Shown: positions 22,757 to 31,607 of the stretch, one piece after another
Numbering within the stretch: the first letter of the stretch is position 1
Layout of the letters: every line of letters begins with the position of its first letter
Assembly: GCF_002261215.1 (NCBI RefSeq)
Contig: NZ_NEVS01000004.1
Location: 496,001-560,000, forward strand
From: Bordetella genomosp. 11
GTDB lineage: Bacteria > Pseudomonadota > Gammaproteobacteria > Burkholderiales > Burkholderiaceae_B
Direction: 5' to 3'
DNA length: 64,000 nucleotides
Made by a program: the position numbers and the translations under genes
Notes under the pieces: model-generated
What the model was told of the DNA's origin: nothing
The model's database searches: none
What the model saw: only the letters and a program-made list of their open reading frames with translations

Positions 22757-23301
22757 ACAGGGCCTTCGATATGCGCGCGGCCACCCCGCTGGCCGCGCAG
22801 GAGCCCTCGCATCTGTTCCGGATTCCGCGCCCGCCCGATGGTGCCGTGATCCACCGGCTGGTGGGCGATTGCCCGCCGCTGGACCAGAACACCGTGTATG
22901 CCTATCTGTTGTTGTGCGAGCACTTCCCGGCCACCTGCGTGGTCGCGGAAAGCCCCGGCGGCAGCATCGACGGTTTCGTGTCGGCCTACGTGCCGCCGGG
23001 CCGGACGGACCGTCTGTTCGTCTGGCAGGTCGCGGTGCATGAGCGCGCCCGCGGCCAGCGCCTGGCCCGCCGCATGTTGCACGCGCTGCTGCGCCGTCCG
23101 GAACTGGCGGACATCCGCCATGTGGAAACGACCGTCGGCCCCGACAACCATGCGTCGCGCCGTACTTTCATCAGTCTCGCCGGCGACCTTGGCGCCCACG
23201 TGGCTGAACAGCCGTTCTTCGGCAAGCAGTTGTTCGGCCAGGCCGATCACGACGACGAGATGTTGCTCAGAATCGGACCGATCGCGTCGATTCCGCGCTG
23301 A
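22753..23301 (+). CDS. ectA: L-2,4-diaminobutyrate N-gamma-acetyltransferase
   Basis: A 182-residue GNAT-fold enzyme that acetylates 2,4-diaminobutyrate, the second step of ectoine synthesis. It shows [21 protein letters not shown] near the N-terminus, the acetyl-CoA-binding segment [17 protein letters not shown] and the C-terminal DNHASRRTF. The frame is open well upstream over ectR, but the ATG overlapping the ectR stop codon is the only start that fits the family. Confidence 0.95.
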   Translation: MNRAFDMRAATPLAAQEPSHLFRIPRPPDGAVIHRLVGDCPPLDQNTVYAYLLLCEHFPATCVVAESPGGSIDGFVSAYVPPGRTDRLFVWQVAVHERARGQRLARRMLHALLRRPELADIRHVETTVGPDNHASRRTFISLAGDLGAHVAEQPFFGKQLFGQADHDDEMLLRIGPIASIPR

Positions 23302-23398
23302 GCGGATCGTCGCGGCATCCCCTTGACGCGGAAAGGCGCGCCGCCGTAACGGCGCTTCGCGTTTTCCCGTTATTCACCCTCAGTAAGGAGAAAACGAT

Positions 23399-24706
23399 AT
23401 GGACCTGAAAATCTTCGAGCGCATGGAGTCGGAAGTACGCGGCTACATACGGTCTTTCCCGGTGATTTTCAACCAGGCGCGCGGCTCGTTGCTGATCGAC
23501 GAAGAAGGGACCGAATACATCGACTTCTTCAGTGGCGCGGGTACCTTGAACTACGGGCACAACAATCCGCTGTTCAAGTCCCGCCTCATGGACTACCTGG
23601 CTTCCGATGGCGTCGTGCACGGCCTGGACATGGCTACCAGCGCCAAGAAGCACTTCCTGGAGACGGTGGATCGCGTGCTGTTGCAGCCGCGCAAGTGGCA
23701 ATACACGCTGCAGTTCACCGGCCCCACCGGCACCAATGCCGTCGAGGCGGCGCTGAAGATCGCCCGCCAGGTGAAAGGCCGCTCCAACATCATTTCCTTC
23801 ACGCACGCCTTCCACGGTGTCAGCGGCGGCTCGCTCCCGGCCACGGCCAACGCCAAGTTCCGCGATGCGGCCGGGTACTCGCTGGCCAACACCACGTTCA
23901 TGCCCTATGACGGCTATTTCGGCGCGGACGTGGACACCATGGCATACCTGGAGCGCATGCTGGACGATCCCAGCAGCGGCATGGACAAGCCGGCCGCCGT
24001 CATCGTCGAGACGGTGCAGGGCGAAGGCGGCGTCAATGTCGCCACCCTGCGCTGGCTGAAGGAACTGGAAAAAGTCTGCCGGCGCCACGACATGTTGCTG
24101 ATCGTCGACGACATCCAGGTCGGCTGCGGCCGCACGGGCAAGTTCTTCAGTTTCGAAACCGCGGGTATCAGCCCGGACATCATCACGCTCTCCAAATCGC
24201 TGTCGGGCTTTGGACTGCCCATGTCGCTGGTGCTGATGAAGCCCGAACTGGATGTCTGGAAGCCGGGCGCACACAGCGGGACGTTCCGCGGCAACAACCT
24301 GGCCTTCGTTACCGCCGCCGCGGCCCTCGACACGTATTGGGCCGACCCGGCCTTCTCGCGCGAGGTCCTGCGCAAGGAACGCCTGGTGCGCGACTGGCTG
24401 GAAAACCTGGCGCACAGCTATCCCGGCAGTGGCCTGGTGGTACGCGGTCGCGGCCTGATCCAGGGCCTGGTGACGGCCGGCCAGCCGGAACTGGCCAACC
24501 GTATCGCGCGCAAGGCGTTCGAACGCGGCATCGTCATCGAAACATCCGGCGCCCACGACGAGGTGCTCAAGCTGCTGCCTGCGCTCACCATCGAAGACGA
24601 ATTGCTCAAGCGGGGCCTCGATGCCATCGAGGCCAGTGTGGCCGAAGTGCTGGCCGAAACCGGGCAGTCTGCCCGCATCCTGAAATTCGGAGGAAAACGC
24701 CAATGA
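23399..24706 (+). CDS. ectB: Diaminobutyrate--2-oxoglutarate transaminase
   Basis: A 435-residue class III PLP aminotransferase that makes L-2,4-diaminobutyrate from aspartate semialdehyde, the first committed ectoine step. Visible are FFSGAGTLNYGHNNP, the substrate and cofactor region IVDDIQVGCGRTG and the PLP lysine in TLSKSLSG (K266), followed by HSGTFRGNN. TAAGGAG precedes the start. The 97-bp gap after ectA holds only a weak GC hairpin. Confidence 0.96.
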   Translation: MDLKIFERMESEVRGYIRSFPVIFNQARGSLLIDEEGTEYIDFFSGAGTLNYGHNNPLFKSRLMDYLASDGVVHGLDMATSAKKHFLETVDRVLLQPRKWQYTLQFTGPTGTNAVEAALKIARQVKGRSNIISFTHAFHGVSGGSLPATANAKFRDAAGYSLANTTFMPYDGYFGADVDTMAYLERMLDDPSSGMDKPAAVIVETVQGEGGVNVATLRWLKELEKVCRRHDMLLIVDDIQVGCGRTGKFFSFETAGISPDIITLSKSLSGFGLPMSLVLMKPELDVWKPGAHSGTFRGNNLAFVTAAAALDTYWADPAFSREVLRKERLVRDWLENLAHSYPGSGLVVRGRGLIQGLVTAGQPELANRIARKAFERGIVIETSGAHDEVLKLLPALTIEDELLKRGLDAIEASVAEVLAETGQSARILKFGGKRQ

Positions 24707-25101
24707 TCGTACGCAACGTAAAAGATGTCGTCGGGACCCAGGACGAGGTCCGCACCGATACCTGGATGAGCCGGCGCGTGCTCCTCAAGAAAGACGGCAT
24801 GGGATTCTCGTTTCATGAGACCACCATTTTCCCCGGGACGCGGACCCACATTCATTACCGCAATCACCTCGAGGCGGTGTGGTGCATCGAAGGCGACGGC
24901 TCGCTGGAAACGATCGCCGACGGCAAGCGCTACGAACTGGGGCCCGGCGTCGTCTATGCCTTGAACGACCACGACGAGCATTGGTTGTGCGGGGGCGAGA
25001 AACCGCTGCGCGTCATCTGCGTCTTCAACCCGCCGCTCACCGGCCAGGAAGTACATGACAAAAATGGCGTGTACCCCCTGCCCGAAAAGGAAGCGGCTTG
25101 A
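24703..25101 (+). CDS. ectC: L-ectoine synthase
   Basis: A 132-residue cupin enzyme that cyclises N-gamma-acetyl-diaminobutyrate to ectoine. It starts MIVRNVKDVVGT and has the metal- and substrate-binding cupin segments HIHYRNHLEAVWCIEGDG and NDHDEHWLCGG. The ATG overlaps the ectB stop by four bases, so the two are translationally coupled. Upstream in-frame sequence belongs to the ectB shadow and is excluded. Confidence 0.96.
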   Translation: MIVRNVKDVVGTQDEVRTDTWMSRRVLLKKDGMGFSFHETTIFPGTRTHIHYRNHLEAVWCIEGDGSLETIADGKRYELGPGVVYALNDHDEHWLCGGEKPLRVICVFNPPLTGQEVHDKNGVYPLPEKEAA

Positions 25102-25132
25102 GCCGCCCACCCCTGCGTATGGAGGAAACGTC

Positions 25133-26056
25133 ATGATTTCACCCGCCAAAGACCGATACGCGTCGCGCACGGATCGTAGCGCGGGCATCGTTGCCCGCCA
25201 TGATCCCGTGGTGTACGGAGACGGCCTTTATGCCGATGCGCTGACGCCGGAACAGGTCCAGGGCTACGACCGCGACGGCTTTCTGATGCTGGAGAACCTG
25301 CTGCCCCAGGCCGAAGTGGATGCGCTGATCGCCGAGATCAGACGCATGTCCCGCGACCAGGCCATCGTTCGCCGCGAGGAATCCATTACCGAGCCGGGCA
25401 GCAACGCGGTACGGTCCATTTTCATGGTGCACCAGCTCAGCCCCCTGGTCGGGCGGCTGGCGCGCGATCCGCGGCTGATCAATGTGGCGCGGCAGATCCT
25501 GGGATCGGAGGTCTACATCCACCAGTCGCGCGCCAACATGAAGCCGGGCTTCAAGGGCAAGGAATTCTATTGGCACTCGGATTTCGAAACCTGGCACGTC
25601 GAAGACGGCATGCCCGCCATGCGCGCGCTCAGCTGCTCGGTGCTGCTGACCGATAACACCGCCTGCAATGGTCCGCTGATGCTGGTGCCCGGCTCCCACC
25701 GGCACTTCATCTCGTGCATCGGCGAAACGCCCCAGGATCACTACAAGCAGTCGTTGAAGAAGCAGGAGTACGGCGTCCCCGACCCCGTCAGCCTGCAACT
25801 GCTGGTGGAGCAGGGGGGCATTCAGGCGATGACGGGCAAGGCCGGTTCGGTGGTGTTCTTCGATTGCAACACCATGCACGGGTCGAACAGCAATATCTCG
25901 CCCTCGCCGCGATCGAATGTGTTCATGGTCTACAACAGCGTTGAAAACGCACTGGGCGCGCCGAAATACGGACTGGCGCCGCGGCCCGAGCACATCGCCA
26001 CCCGGGCCGGCTTCAAGGCCCTGACACCGTTGGACACGCTGAAGCTGGTCGGCTGA
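25133..26056 (+). CDS. ectD: Ectoine 5-hydroxylase
   Basis: A 307-residue non-heme iron, 2-oxoglutarate-dependent dioxygenase converting ectoine to 5-hydroxyectoine. The iron ligands are in FYWHSDFETWH (H148, D150) and TMHGSNSN (H249), and the 2-oxoglutarate arginine is probably in SPRSNVFMV. GGAGG at 25121-25125 precedes the ATG. Its presence means the strain can make both compatible solutes. It ends the operon. Confidence 0.96.
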   Translation: MISPAKDRYASRTDRSAGIVARHDPVVYGDGLYADALTPEQVQGYDRDGFLMLENLLPQAEVDALIAEIRRMSRDQAIVRREESITEPGSNAVRSIFMVHQLSPLVGRLARDPRLINVARQILGSEVYIHQSRANMKPGFKGKEFYWHSDFETWHVEDGMPAMRALSCSVLLTDNTACNGPLMLVPGSHRHFISCIGETPQDHYKQSLKKQEYGVPDPVSLQLLVEQGGIQAMTGKAGSVVFFDCNTMHGSNSNISPSPRSNVFMVYNSVENALGAPKYGLAPRPEHIATRAGFKALTPLDTLKLVG

Positions 26057-26080
26057 AAACCGCCCTCGGGCAAGCACCGG

Positions 26081-26115
26081 CCGGCGCGGACGTTATCGAC
26101 GTTCCGTGCCGGTTT
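26081..26115 (+). terminator. Probable terminator of the ectoine operon
   Basis: CCGGCGCGGACGT (26081-26093) pairs with ACGTTCCGTGCCGG (26099-26112) with one mismatch and a one-base bulge, closing a 5-base loop. The short run TTT-C-T follows. The T tract is weak, so efficiency is uncertain. Confidence 0.55.
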
Positions 26116-26182
26116 CTCGACATCGGGCCGCATGGGTTTATTGCTATGCTTGCGCGGTTCCCTTGTCTCCGTCCGGTCCTTC

Positions 26183-27061
26183 ATGTCTCTGTCCGTCCGC
26201 AGCCTGCACATTTATCCCGTCAAGTCATGCGCGGGCATCGATGTCGAGGCGTCGCCCATCGATGCCGCCGGTCTAGCGTACGATCGCCGCTGGCTGATTG
26301 CCGCCGGCGCCAGGTTCCTGACGCAGCGGCAGCTTCCGGCCATGGCGCTGGTGCGCACGGCCCTGACGGCGTCCCACCTGCAACTGACCGCCCCCGGGAT
26401 GCCCTTGCTGGAAGTTCCCCTGGACGGGTCCGGCCTGGCCGGGCGCGATGAGCCGGTCACGGTATGGCGCGATACCTTCCCCGCGCGCGCCGAAAGCGAG
26501 GCCGCGGCGCAGTGGCTCAGTGCCTTCCTGGGCGTTTCCTGTCGCCTGTACAGGATCGATATCGCCGGCGCGGGCCGCGTCGTCAGCCGCGACTGGGTGG
26601 GCCGCTGGCGCCAGGAGCATGCCGACCTGGCGGCCGGTTTCGAGGCCAGTCCCGTGTTCGGTTTCGCCGACGGCTTTCCCTTGCTGATCGCCAACCAGGC
26701 GTCGCTGGACGAACTGAACGCCCAATTGCGGACCAAGGGCCACCCGCCCGTTCCAATGGATCGCTTCCGCCCCAACATCGTGCTCGCTGGCGAAGACCTC
26801 GGGGCATATGAAGAGGACCACGTGGCCTTGCTGGCGCGGGGCGACGATATCCGCTTCGCGCTGGTGAAACCGTGCACACGGTGCAGCATCCCGGACGTGG
26901 ACCAGCGCACGGGGCAGCGGGGCGACGAACCCGGCCTGACGCTGACAGCCACGCGCAGCGTGGAATTGGGCGTCGTGTTCGGGCAGAACGCCATCGTCGA
27001 CGCCCGCCCGGGCGCCGTCCTGCGCGTTGGCGACGAGATGTCGGTGGAATGGAATTTCTAG
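26183..27061 (+). CDS. MOSC-domain protein (YcbX-like, without ferredoxin domain)
   Basis: A 292-residue protein: an N-terminal MOSC beta-barrel (MSLSVRSLHIYPVKSCAGID) and the MOSC sulfur-carrier domain with RFRPNIV and KPCTRCSIPDVDQRTGQ, whose cysteine is the expected catalytic residue. Such proteins bind molybdenum cofactor and, as in YcbX or mARC, reduce N-hydroxylated compounds. E. coli YcbX has a C-terminal 2Fe-2S domain that is missing here, so a partner reductase would be needed. I chose the ATG at 26183; the upstream frame is not conserved-looking. Confidence 0.85.
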   Translation: MSLSVRSLHIYPVKSCAGIDVEASPIDAAGLAYDRRWLIAAGARFLTQRQLPAMALVRTALTASHLQLTAPGMPLLEVPLDGSGLAGRDEPVTVWRDTFPARAESEAAAQWLSAFLGVSCRLYRIDIAGAGRVVSRDWVGRWRQEHADLAAGFEASPVFGFADGFPLLIANQASLDELNAQLRTKGHPPVPMDRFRPNIVLAGEDLGAYEEDHVALLARGDDIRFALVKPCTRCSIPDVDQRTGQRGDEPGLTLTATRSVELGVVFGQNAIVDARPGAVLRVGDEMSVEWNF

Positions 27062-27116
27062 CGCGGCCACGAAGGCGGCCCGGCGGCACCCGGATGCGAG
27101 GGGCCGGCCAGTCGGG

Positions 27117-27437
27117 CTACGACGACCCCGAGAGCTTCAACCCCACCAGGCCGGTCACGATCAGGGCGACACTGGCCAGGCGCAGCCAGCCCAGGCCCTC
27201 GTCGAACAGGATGACACCGGCGATGAAGGCGCCCACGGTGCCTATTCCCACCCACACCGCGTAAGCCGTCCCGAGGGGCAGGGTGCGCATGGCGATGGCC
27301 AGCAGCCATACGCTGGCCACCATGCCGGCGATGGTAATGACGGACGGAACGATGCGGGTGAAGCCGTTGGTGTACTTCAGGCCCACCGCCCACACGATTT
27401 CACAGAGCCCCGCCAGGAACAGAATGACCCACGTCAT
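27117..27437 (-). CDS. sugE: Gdx/SugE-type small multidrug-resistance exporter (guanidinium)
   Basis: A 106-residue four-helix membrane protein nearly colinear with E. coli SugE/Gdx: [19 protein letters not shown], the essential glutamate E13, and [18 protein letters not shown]. Gdx exports guanidinium in exchange for protons; some relatives give quaternary ammonium resistance. No ykkC-type guanidine riboswitch loop motifs are evident in its 120-base leader. The frame stays open far upstream antisense to the next gene, but the family start is the ATG at 27437. Confidence 0.9.
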   Translation of the reverse strand: MTWVILFLAGLCEIVWAVGLKYTNGFTRIVPSVITIAGMVASVWLLAIAMRTLPLGTAYAVWVGIGTVGAFIAGVILFDEGLGWLRLASVALIVTGLVGLKLSGSS

Positions 27438-27501
27438 GGACAACCTTCCGGCGCATAGCCTGCATAACGGCCCCGACTGCGCCTGCCCCGGGACGGCAAA
27501 A

Positions 27502-27511
27502 ATTATAGAAT
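27502..27511. promoter_or_regulatory. Overlapping divergent -10 elements of sugE and the reductase gene
   Basis: On the minus strand the bases read TATAAT (27502-27507), 65 bases before sugE. On the plus strand the overlapping bases read TATAGAAT (27504-27511), 47 bases before the reductase gene. Neither has a convincing -35. The overlap suggests that the two promoters compete or are regulated together. Confidence 0.4.
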
Positions 27512-27557
27512 GCCGGATTCGGTCCCGTTTCAGCCCCGTCACCGCTATCGCCGCGCC

Positions 27558-28604
27558 ATGAGTTTCCAGGTCACCCTCACGCCCACCCAACACCAGTTCA
27601 AGGTTGAAGACGGGCAAACCGTCCTCGACGCGGCGCTGGCCGCCGGTTTTGTCCTGCCCTATAGCTGCCGCAGTGGTGCATGCTCCACCTGCAAGGGCAA
27701 GGTCCTGTCCGGCGAATTCGACGCCGGTCCGTATCCTGCCCAGATTCTGGCTCCGGAAGAGCTTGCCGCCGGCTATACGCTGTTGTGCCAGGCGCGGCCC
27801 GCTTCCGACCTGCTCGTGGAGTCGGCCGAGGTCCGCCTGGCCAGCGACATACAGATCCGCAAGCTTCCGTCCCGGGTGCAGGGCATCGAGCGCATCGTAC
27901 CGGACGTCGCGGTGATCAAACTGCAACTTCCCGCGTCGGAAACCTTCCGTTTCCATGCCGGCCAGTACATCGAGCTCATCCTCAAGGAGGGGCGGCGCCG
28001 CAGTTACTCCATGGCGACCGCGCCGCATGCCGGCAGCCCCCTGGAACTGCACATCCGCCATATGCCGGGCGGCCATTTCACGGATCATGTATTCGGGGCC
28101 GGCGCCACGCAAATGAAAGAGCGGGAAATCCTGCGCATCGAAGGGCCTTTCGGGTCCTTCTTCTTGCGCGAGGATAGCGACAAGCCTATCGTGCTGCTGG
28201 CCAGCGGCACCGGTTTCGCGCCGATCAAGGCCATCGTCGAACACATGATCCACAAGCAGATCCGCCGGCCGGTCTCGCTCTATTGGGGCGGGCGCCGCCC
28301 GCGCGACCTCTACATGGACGCGCTGGCCGCTTCCTGGGCGGCCTCCGTGCCGGACTTCCGCTACATTCCCGTCATCTCCGACGCCTTGCCCGAAGATGGC
28401 TGGAGCGGCCGTACGGGCTTCGTGCACGAGGCCGTGATGCGCGATTTGACCGATCTTTCCGGTTATCAGGTGTATGCTTGCGGCGCCCCGGTCATGGTCG
28501 ATGCGGCGCGCCGGGAATTTACCGCGCAGTGCGGCTTGCCGGCGGAAGAGTTCTACGCCGACGCGTTCACGTCCGAAGCCGATCTGGCCAAGGCGCGTCC
28601 GTGA
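27558..28604 (+). CDS. Ferredoxin-FAD-NAD(P)H reductase, CDP-6-deoxy-glucoseen reductase-like
   Basis: A 348-residue electron-transfer protein with three domains in order: plant-type 2Fe-2S ferredoxin (CRSGACSTC and LLCQ; C37, C42, C45, C77), FAD-binding barrel ([10 protein letters not shown]) and NAD-binding domain ([15 protein letters not shown], then [16 protein letters not shown]). It resembles AscD-type reductases and oxygenase reductase components. In this family group the name 'CDP-6-deoxy-delta-3,4-glucoseen reductase' is often transferred without evidence; no 3,6-dideoxyhexose genes are nearby. The true electron acceptor is unknown. Confidence 0.85.
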   Translation: MSFQVTLTPTQHQFKVEDGQTVLDAALAAGFVLPYSCRSGACSTCKGKVLSGEFDAGPYPAQILAPEELAAGYTLLCQARPASDLLVESAEVRLASDIQIRKLPSRVQGIERIVPDVAVIKLQLPASETFRFHAGQYIELILKEGRRRSYSMATAPHAGSPLELHIRHMPGGHFTDHVFGAGATQMKEREILRIEGPFGSFFLREDSDKPIVLLASGTGFAPIKAIVEHMIHKQIRRPVSLYWGGRRPRDLYMDALAASWAASVPDFRYIPVISDALPEDGWSGRTGFVHEAVMRDLTDLSGYQVYACGAPVMVDAARREFTAQCGLPAEEFYADAFTSEADLAKARP

Positions 28605-28658
28605 TGTCGGCGGATTGACATAGCAGCTTACAAGCAGATGGATGGCGATGCTTTTCAA

Positions 28659-28680
28659 CGCCGGCGTTTCCATGCCGGCG
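28659..28680 (+). terminator. GC hairpin after the reductase gene
   Basis: CGCCGGC (28659-28665) pairs with GCCGGCG (28674-28680) around an 8-base loop, 55 bases after the stop codon. No T tract follows, so it may be a Rho-assisted or simply a 3'-end stabilising stem. Confidence 0.3.
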
Positions 28681-28775
28681 CTGTGGGGCAGGGTAAACTT
28701 CCTTCCCAGGATTTCAACGGGATTTGACGTGCGCGGCTGAGGTCAGGCGTGCCCGTACCCAGGAGCTTGGCGCGA

Positions 28776-30032
28776 ATGAGAATAGCGGTATTGGGAGCTG
28801 GCATCATCGGGATTTCCTCGGCGTGGTGGTTGCGCCAGGCCGGACACGATGTCGTGGTCATCGACCGGCGCACCGGTCCCGCGCAGGAAACCAGTCTCGC
28901 CAACGGCGCCCAGATATCCGTTTCTTATGCCGAGCCCTGGGCCAATCCGCAAGCACCCCTGAAGCTGATCAAGTGGCTGTTCCACGAGGACGCCCCGCTG
29001 CTGTTCCGGCCGCAGCTGGATTGGCGCCAGTGGGCATGGGGGCTGGCCTTCCTGCGCGAGTGCCTTCCCGGCCGGCTCGCGCCCAACATCCGCGCCATGG
29101 TGCGCATGGCCGAATACAGCCGCGCGACCTTGCGCGCGATGCGTACCGAACTGGGCATCGAATACGACCACCTGGAACGCGGCATCCTCAATTTCTATCG
29201 GGACGCCCACGAATTCGAGCTCTCGCAGAAGGCCGCCGGCGTCATGCGCGATTTCGGCGTGGAGCGGCGCATCATGACCGCCGATGAAGTGGTCGCGGTG
29301 GAACCGGCCCTGGCCTCGCAGCGCCACCGCATCGTCGGTGGCGATTACACGCCGGAAGACGAATCCGGCGACGTGCACATGTTCAGCGTCGCGCTGGCGC
29401 AGCGCTGCGCGGCGGCTGGCGTGGAGTTCCGCTATTCCACCCAGGTCACCCGCCTGGTGTCCGTCGGAGGCCGCGTCGACGCGGCAGAGGTCACCGGTCC
29501 GGAAGGCGTGTACGGCCAGATCCCCGCCGATGCCTTCGTCGTCGCCATGGGCAGCTATAGCCCGCTGCTGGTACGCCCGCTTGGCGTGCCATGCAACGTC
29601 TATCCCGCCAAGGGCTATTCCGCGACGTTCCCCATCGTCGATCCGGCGGCCGCGCCCACGGTCAGCCTTACCGACAGCAGCCACAAAGTCGTCTTTTCGC
29701 GCCTGGGCAACCGCCTGCGCATGGCCGGCACGGCTGAACTCGCGGGCTATTCCCGCGCTTTGAATCCCCAGCGCTGCGAGGCCATGACGCGCCTCGCGCG
29801 CGAGCTTTTCCCCGGCGCGCTCGACTTCGAGCGCGTCGCTTACTGGTCGGGCCTGCGCCCGTCCACTCCGTCGAACGTGCCCCTGATAGGCCGGACCCGC
29901 ATTCCCAACCTGTACTTGAATACAGGACATGGAACGCTGGGTTGGACCATGGGGGTGGGTTCGGGCCGGGCTCTGGCCGATCTGCTCAGCGGACGCGCGC
30001 CGGAACCGGAGTTTCCTTTCATCGGTATGTAG
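28776..30032 (+). CDS. dadA: D-amino acid dehydrogenase (DadA-like) flavoprotein
   Basis: A 418-residue FAD oxidoreductase of the DAO family. The Rossmann motif is at the very N-terminus (VLGAGIIGISSAWWLRQAGH), and the C-terminal substrate and FAD segment reads GLRPSTPSNVPLIGRT then NTGHGTLGWTMG. DadA oxidises D-amino acids to 2-oxo acids and passes electrons to the respiratory chain. No alanine racemase (dadX) or Lrp-type regulator is adjacent, so the substrate is uncertain. AGGAG at 28761-28765 favours the ATG at 28776 over an upstream GTG at 28749. Confidence 0.85.
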   Translation: MRIAVLGAGIIGISSAWWLRQAGHDVVVIDRRTGPAQETSLANGAQISVSYAEPWANPQAPLKLIKWLFHEDAPLLFRPQLDWRQWAWGLAFLRECLPGRLAPNIRAMVRMAEYSRATLRAMRTELGIEYDHLERGILNFYRDAHEFELSQKAAGVMRDFGVERRIMTADEVVAVEPALASQRHRIVGGDYTPEDESGDVHMFSVALAQRCAAAGVEFRYSTQVTRLVSVGGRVDAAEVTGPEGVYGQIPADAFVVAMGSYSPLLVRPLGVPCNVYPAKGYSATFPIVDPAAAPTVSLTDSSHKVVFSRLGNRLRMAGTAELAGYSRALNPQRCEAMTRLARELFPGALDFERVAYWSGLRPSTPSNVPLIGRTRIPNLYLNTGHGTLGWTMGVGSGRALADLLSGRAPEPEFPFIGM

Positions 30033-30036
30033 ACCT

Positions 30037-31377
30037 ATGAAGAACTTGCATGAAGCGGGTCTTTCCCGCGCAATCCGCGCCACCGGGCGCGTATGGATCT
30101 TCGGCGCTGCGTTGATGGCGGCAGGTGTGGCGCATGCGGCGCCGGTGCAGATCCAGGTCTGGCACACGCTGACCGACGCCAACAAGGCGGAATTCGAAAA
30201 GCTGGTCAAGCAATACAACAAGGAACAAAGCGAGGTCGAGGTCCAGCTGCGCGATTTCGCCAACCCGCAGGCGCTGCAGCAGGCCACGGTGGCCGCCGTG
30301 GCCGCCAAGAAAGCGCCCAACCTGGTCCAGCTTGAGGACAACCATTCCCCGGAAGTCGTGGCGGAATACAAGTCCATCAAGCCGCTGTACGAGCTGCTGG
30401 CCAAGTACCCCATCAAGGACGCCACCTGGTTCCTGCCTTCCACCACCAGCTTCACCCGCGACAGCAGGGGGCGCCTGCTGGCCTTCCCCTACATGGCGGA
30501 AATCCCGATGATGTTCTACAACATCTCCATGTACAAGAAAGCCGGCCTGGATCCCAACCAGCCGGCGCGTACCTGGCAGGACCTGCAGGGCGAGCTCCTG
30601 AAGCTGCGCGATGCGGCCGATGTGGAATGCCCCTATGCCTCGAGCGACCAGGTCGAAGTCCATCTGGAAAACCTGGCACCCATCAATAACCAGCTTTACA
30701 CCAGCAACGGCAACGGCGTCGAGGCGATCAAGGGCAAGCCCGTGCCGTCCTCGCTGGAGTTCGATACCCTCTACATGCGGCATGTTTCGCTGATGGCCAC
30801 ATGGAAGCAGTCGCTGCTGTTCACCCAGCATACCAACGACGACAAGCCGGACGAGGCCTTTGCCAAAGGGCAGTGCGGCGTGCTGACGGCCAGCTCCTCG
30901 GCCCTGGGACGGCTGCTCGCGTCCAAAGGCCTGAACTTCGGCATCGCCCCCTTGCCGTACTACGCGCAGGTCACCAAGACGCCGGGCAAGCCCTTTGTCA
31001 GTGGCGCCGCCCTGTGGGCCATGGAAGGCCACCCTGCGCCACAGGACAAGGCAACGGTGGAGTTCCTGGCCTGGTTGTCCAAGCCGGTCGTCGCGGCCGA
31101 ATGGCACCAGAACACCGGCTACCTGCCGCTGACGGAAGCCGCATTCCGCGCTTCCGAGGTGTCCTTCTACAACCGCATTCCCGGCGCACAGGCCGTCGTG
31201 GCCAGCATGCGCGCGCAGCCTGCAGTGACCGCCCGCGGCTTCCGCGTGAACAACTACGATCGCATCCAGGCGGTGCTGAGCCGCCAATTGGATGACGCCT
31301 TAGACGGCAAGACGCCGCCGGTGGCCGCCTTGACCAGCGCGATCAGCCAGGCGCGTGTCATCGCCCAGCAACGCTGA
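30037..31377 (+). CDS. ABC-transporter solute-binding protein, UgpB-like
   Basis: A 446-residue periplasmic binding protein of family 1. The signal peptide ends GVAHA-A (cleavage after residue 34). The mature part has the UgpB-like features VWHTLTDANKAEFEKLV, PNLVQLEDN and YMAEIPMMFYNISMYKKAGLDP. UgpB binds glycerol-3-phosphate or its diesters. It starts four bases after dadA and ends in a strong terminator, so no permease or ATPase gene follows. It is an orphan component whose partners must be encoded elsewhere. Confidence 0.88.
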   Translation: MKNLHEAGLSRAIRATGRVWIFGAALMAAGVAHAAPVQIQVWHTLTDANKAEFEKLVKQYNKEQSEVEVQLRDFANPQALQQATVAAVAAKKAPNLVQLEDNHSPEVVAEYKSIKPLYELLAKYPIKDATWFLPSTTSFTRDSRGRLLAFPYMAEIPMMFYNISMYKKAGLDPNQPARTWQDLQGELLKLRDAADVECPYASSDQVEVHLENLAPINNQLYTSNGNGVEAIKGKPVPSSLEFDTLYMRHVSLMATWKQSLLFTQHTNDDKPDEAFAKGQCGVLTASSSALGRLLASKGLNFGIAPLPYYAQVTKTPGKPFVSGAALWAMEGHPAPQDKATVEFLAWLSKPVVAAEWHQNTGYLPLTEAAFRASEVSFYNRIPGAQAVVASMRAQPAVTARGFRVNNYDRIQAVLSRQLDDALDGKTPPVAALTSAISQARVIAQQR

Positions 31378-31400
31378 TTGCGGGCACGCCAGGCAGTGTG

Positions 31401-31433
31401 AATCCGGCGGGTGCATCCCGCCGGATTTTTTTT
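31401..31433 (+). terminator. Strong Rho-independent terminator after the binding-protein gene
   Basis: AATCCGGCGGG (31401-31411) pairs perfectly with CCCGCCGGATT (31417-31427) around a 5-base loop and is followed by T8 at 31426-31433. It isolates the dadA-binding protein pair from the pilus operon. Confidence 0.93.
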
Positions 31434-31607
31434 GCCGTACGCCGGCTATGCGTCGATGGCGCGCAGGTCGTCGACGTGGATCGGTTCAGGGTCTGCAGGA
31501 GGCGTGGCGTTCGCATCCCTGCGTAGATGTGCGTCTTGTTGGCTGGTCGTGCCCTGGGCACCATGGCTGTGTCGCGCCACTGTCGGCGCGCATCGCGGGG
31601 ATCCGGC

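Noticed and set aside
23302..23398. Attenuator between ectA and ectB
   Set aside because: A CGCCG-taa-CGGCG hairpin is present but short, and the following sequence is not a proper T tract. A good ribosome-binding site then leads into ectB, so it is not listed as a terminator.
27438..27557. Guanidine riboswitch in the sugE leader
   Set aside because: Gdx genes often follow ykkC-type riboswitches, but I see neither paired ACGR tetraloop hairpins nor a ykkC-like core in these 120 bases.
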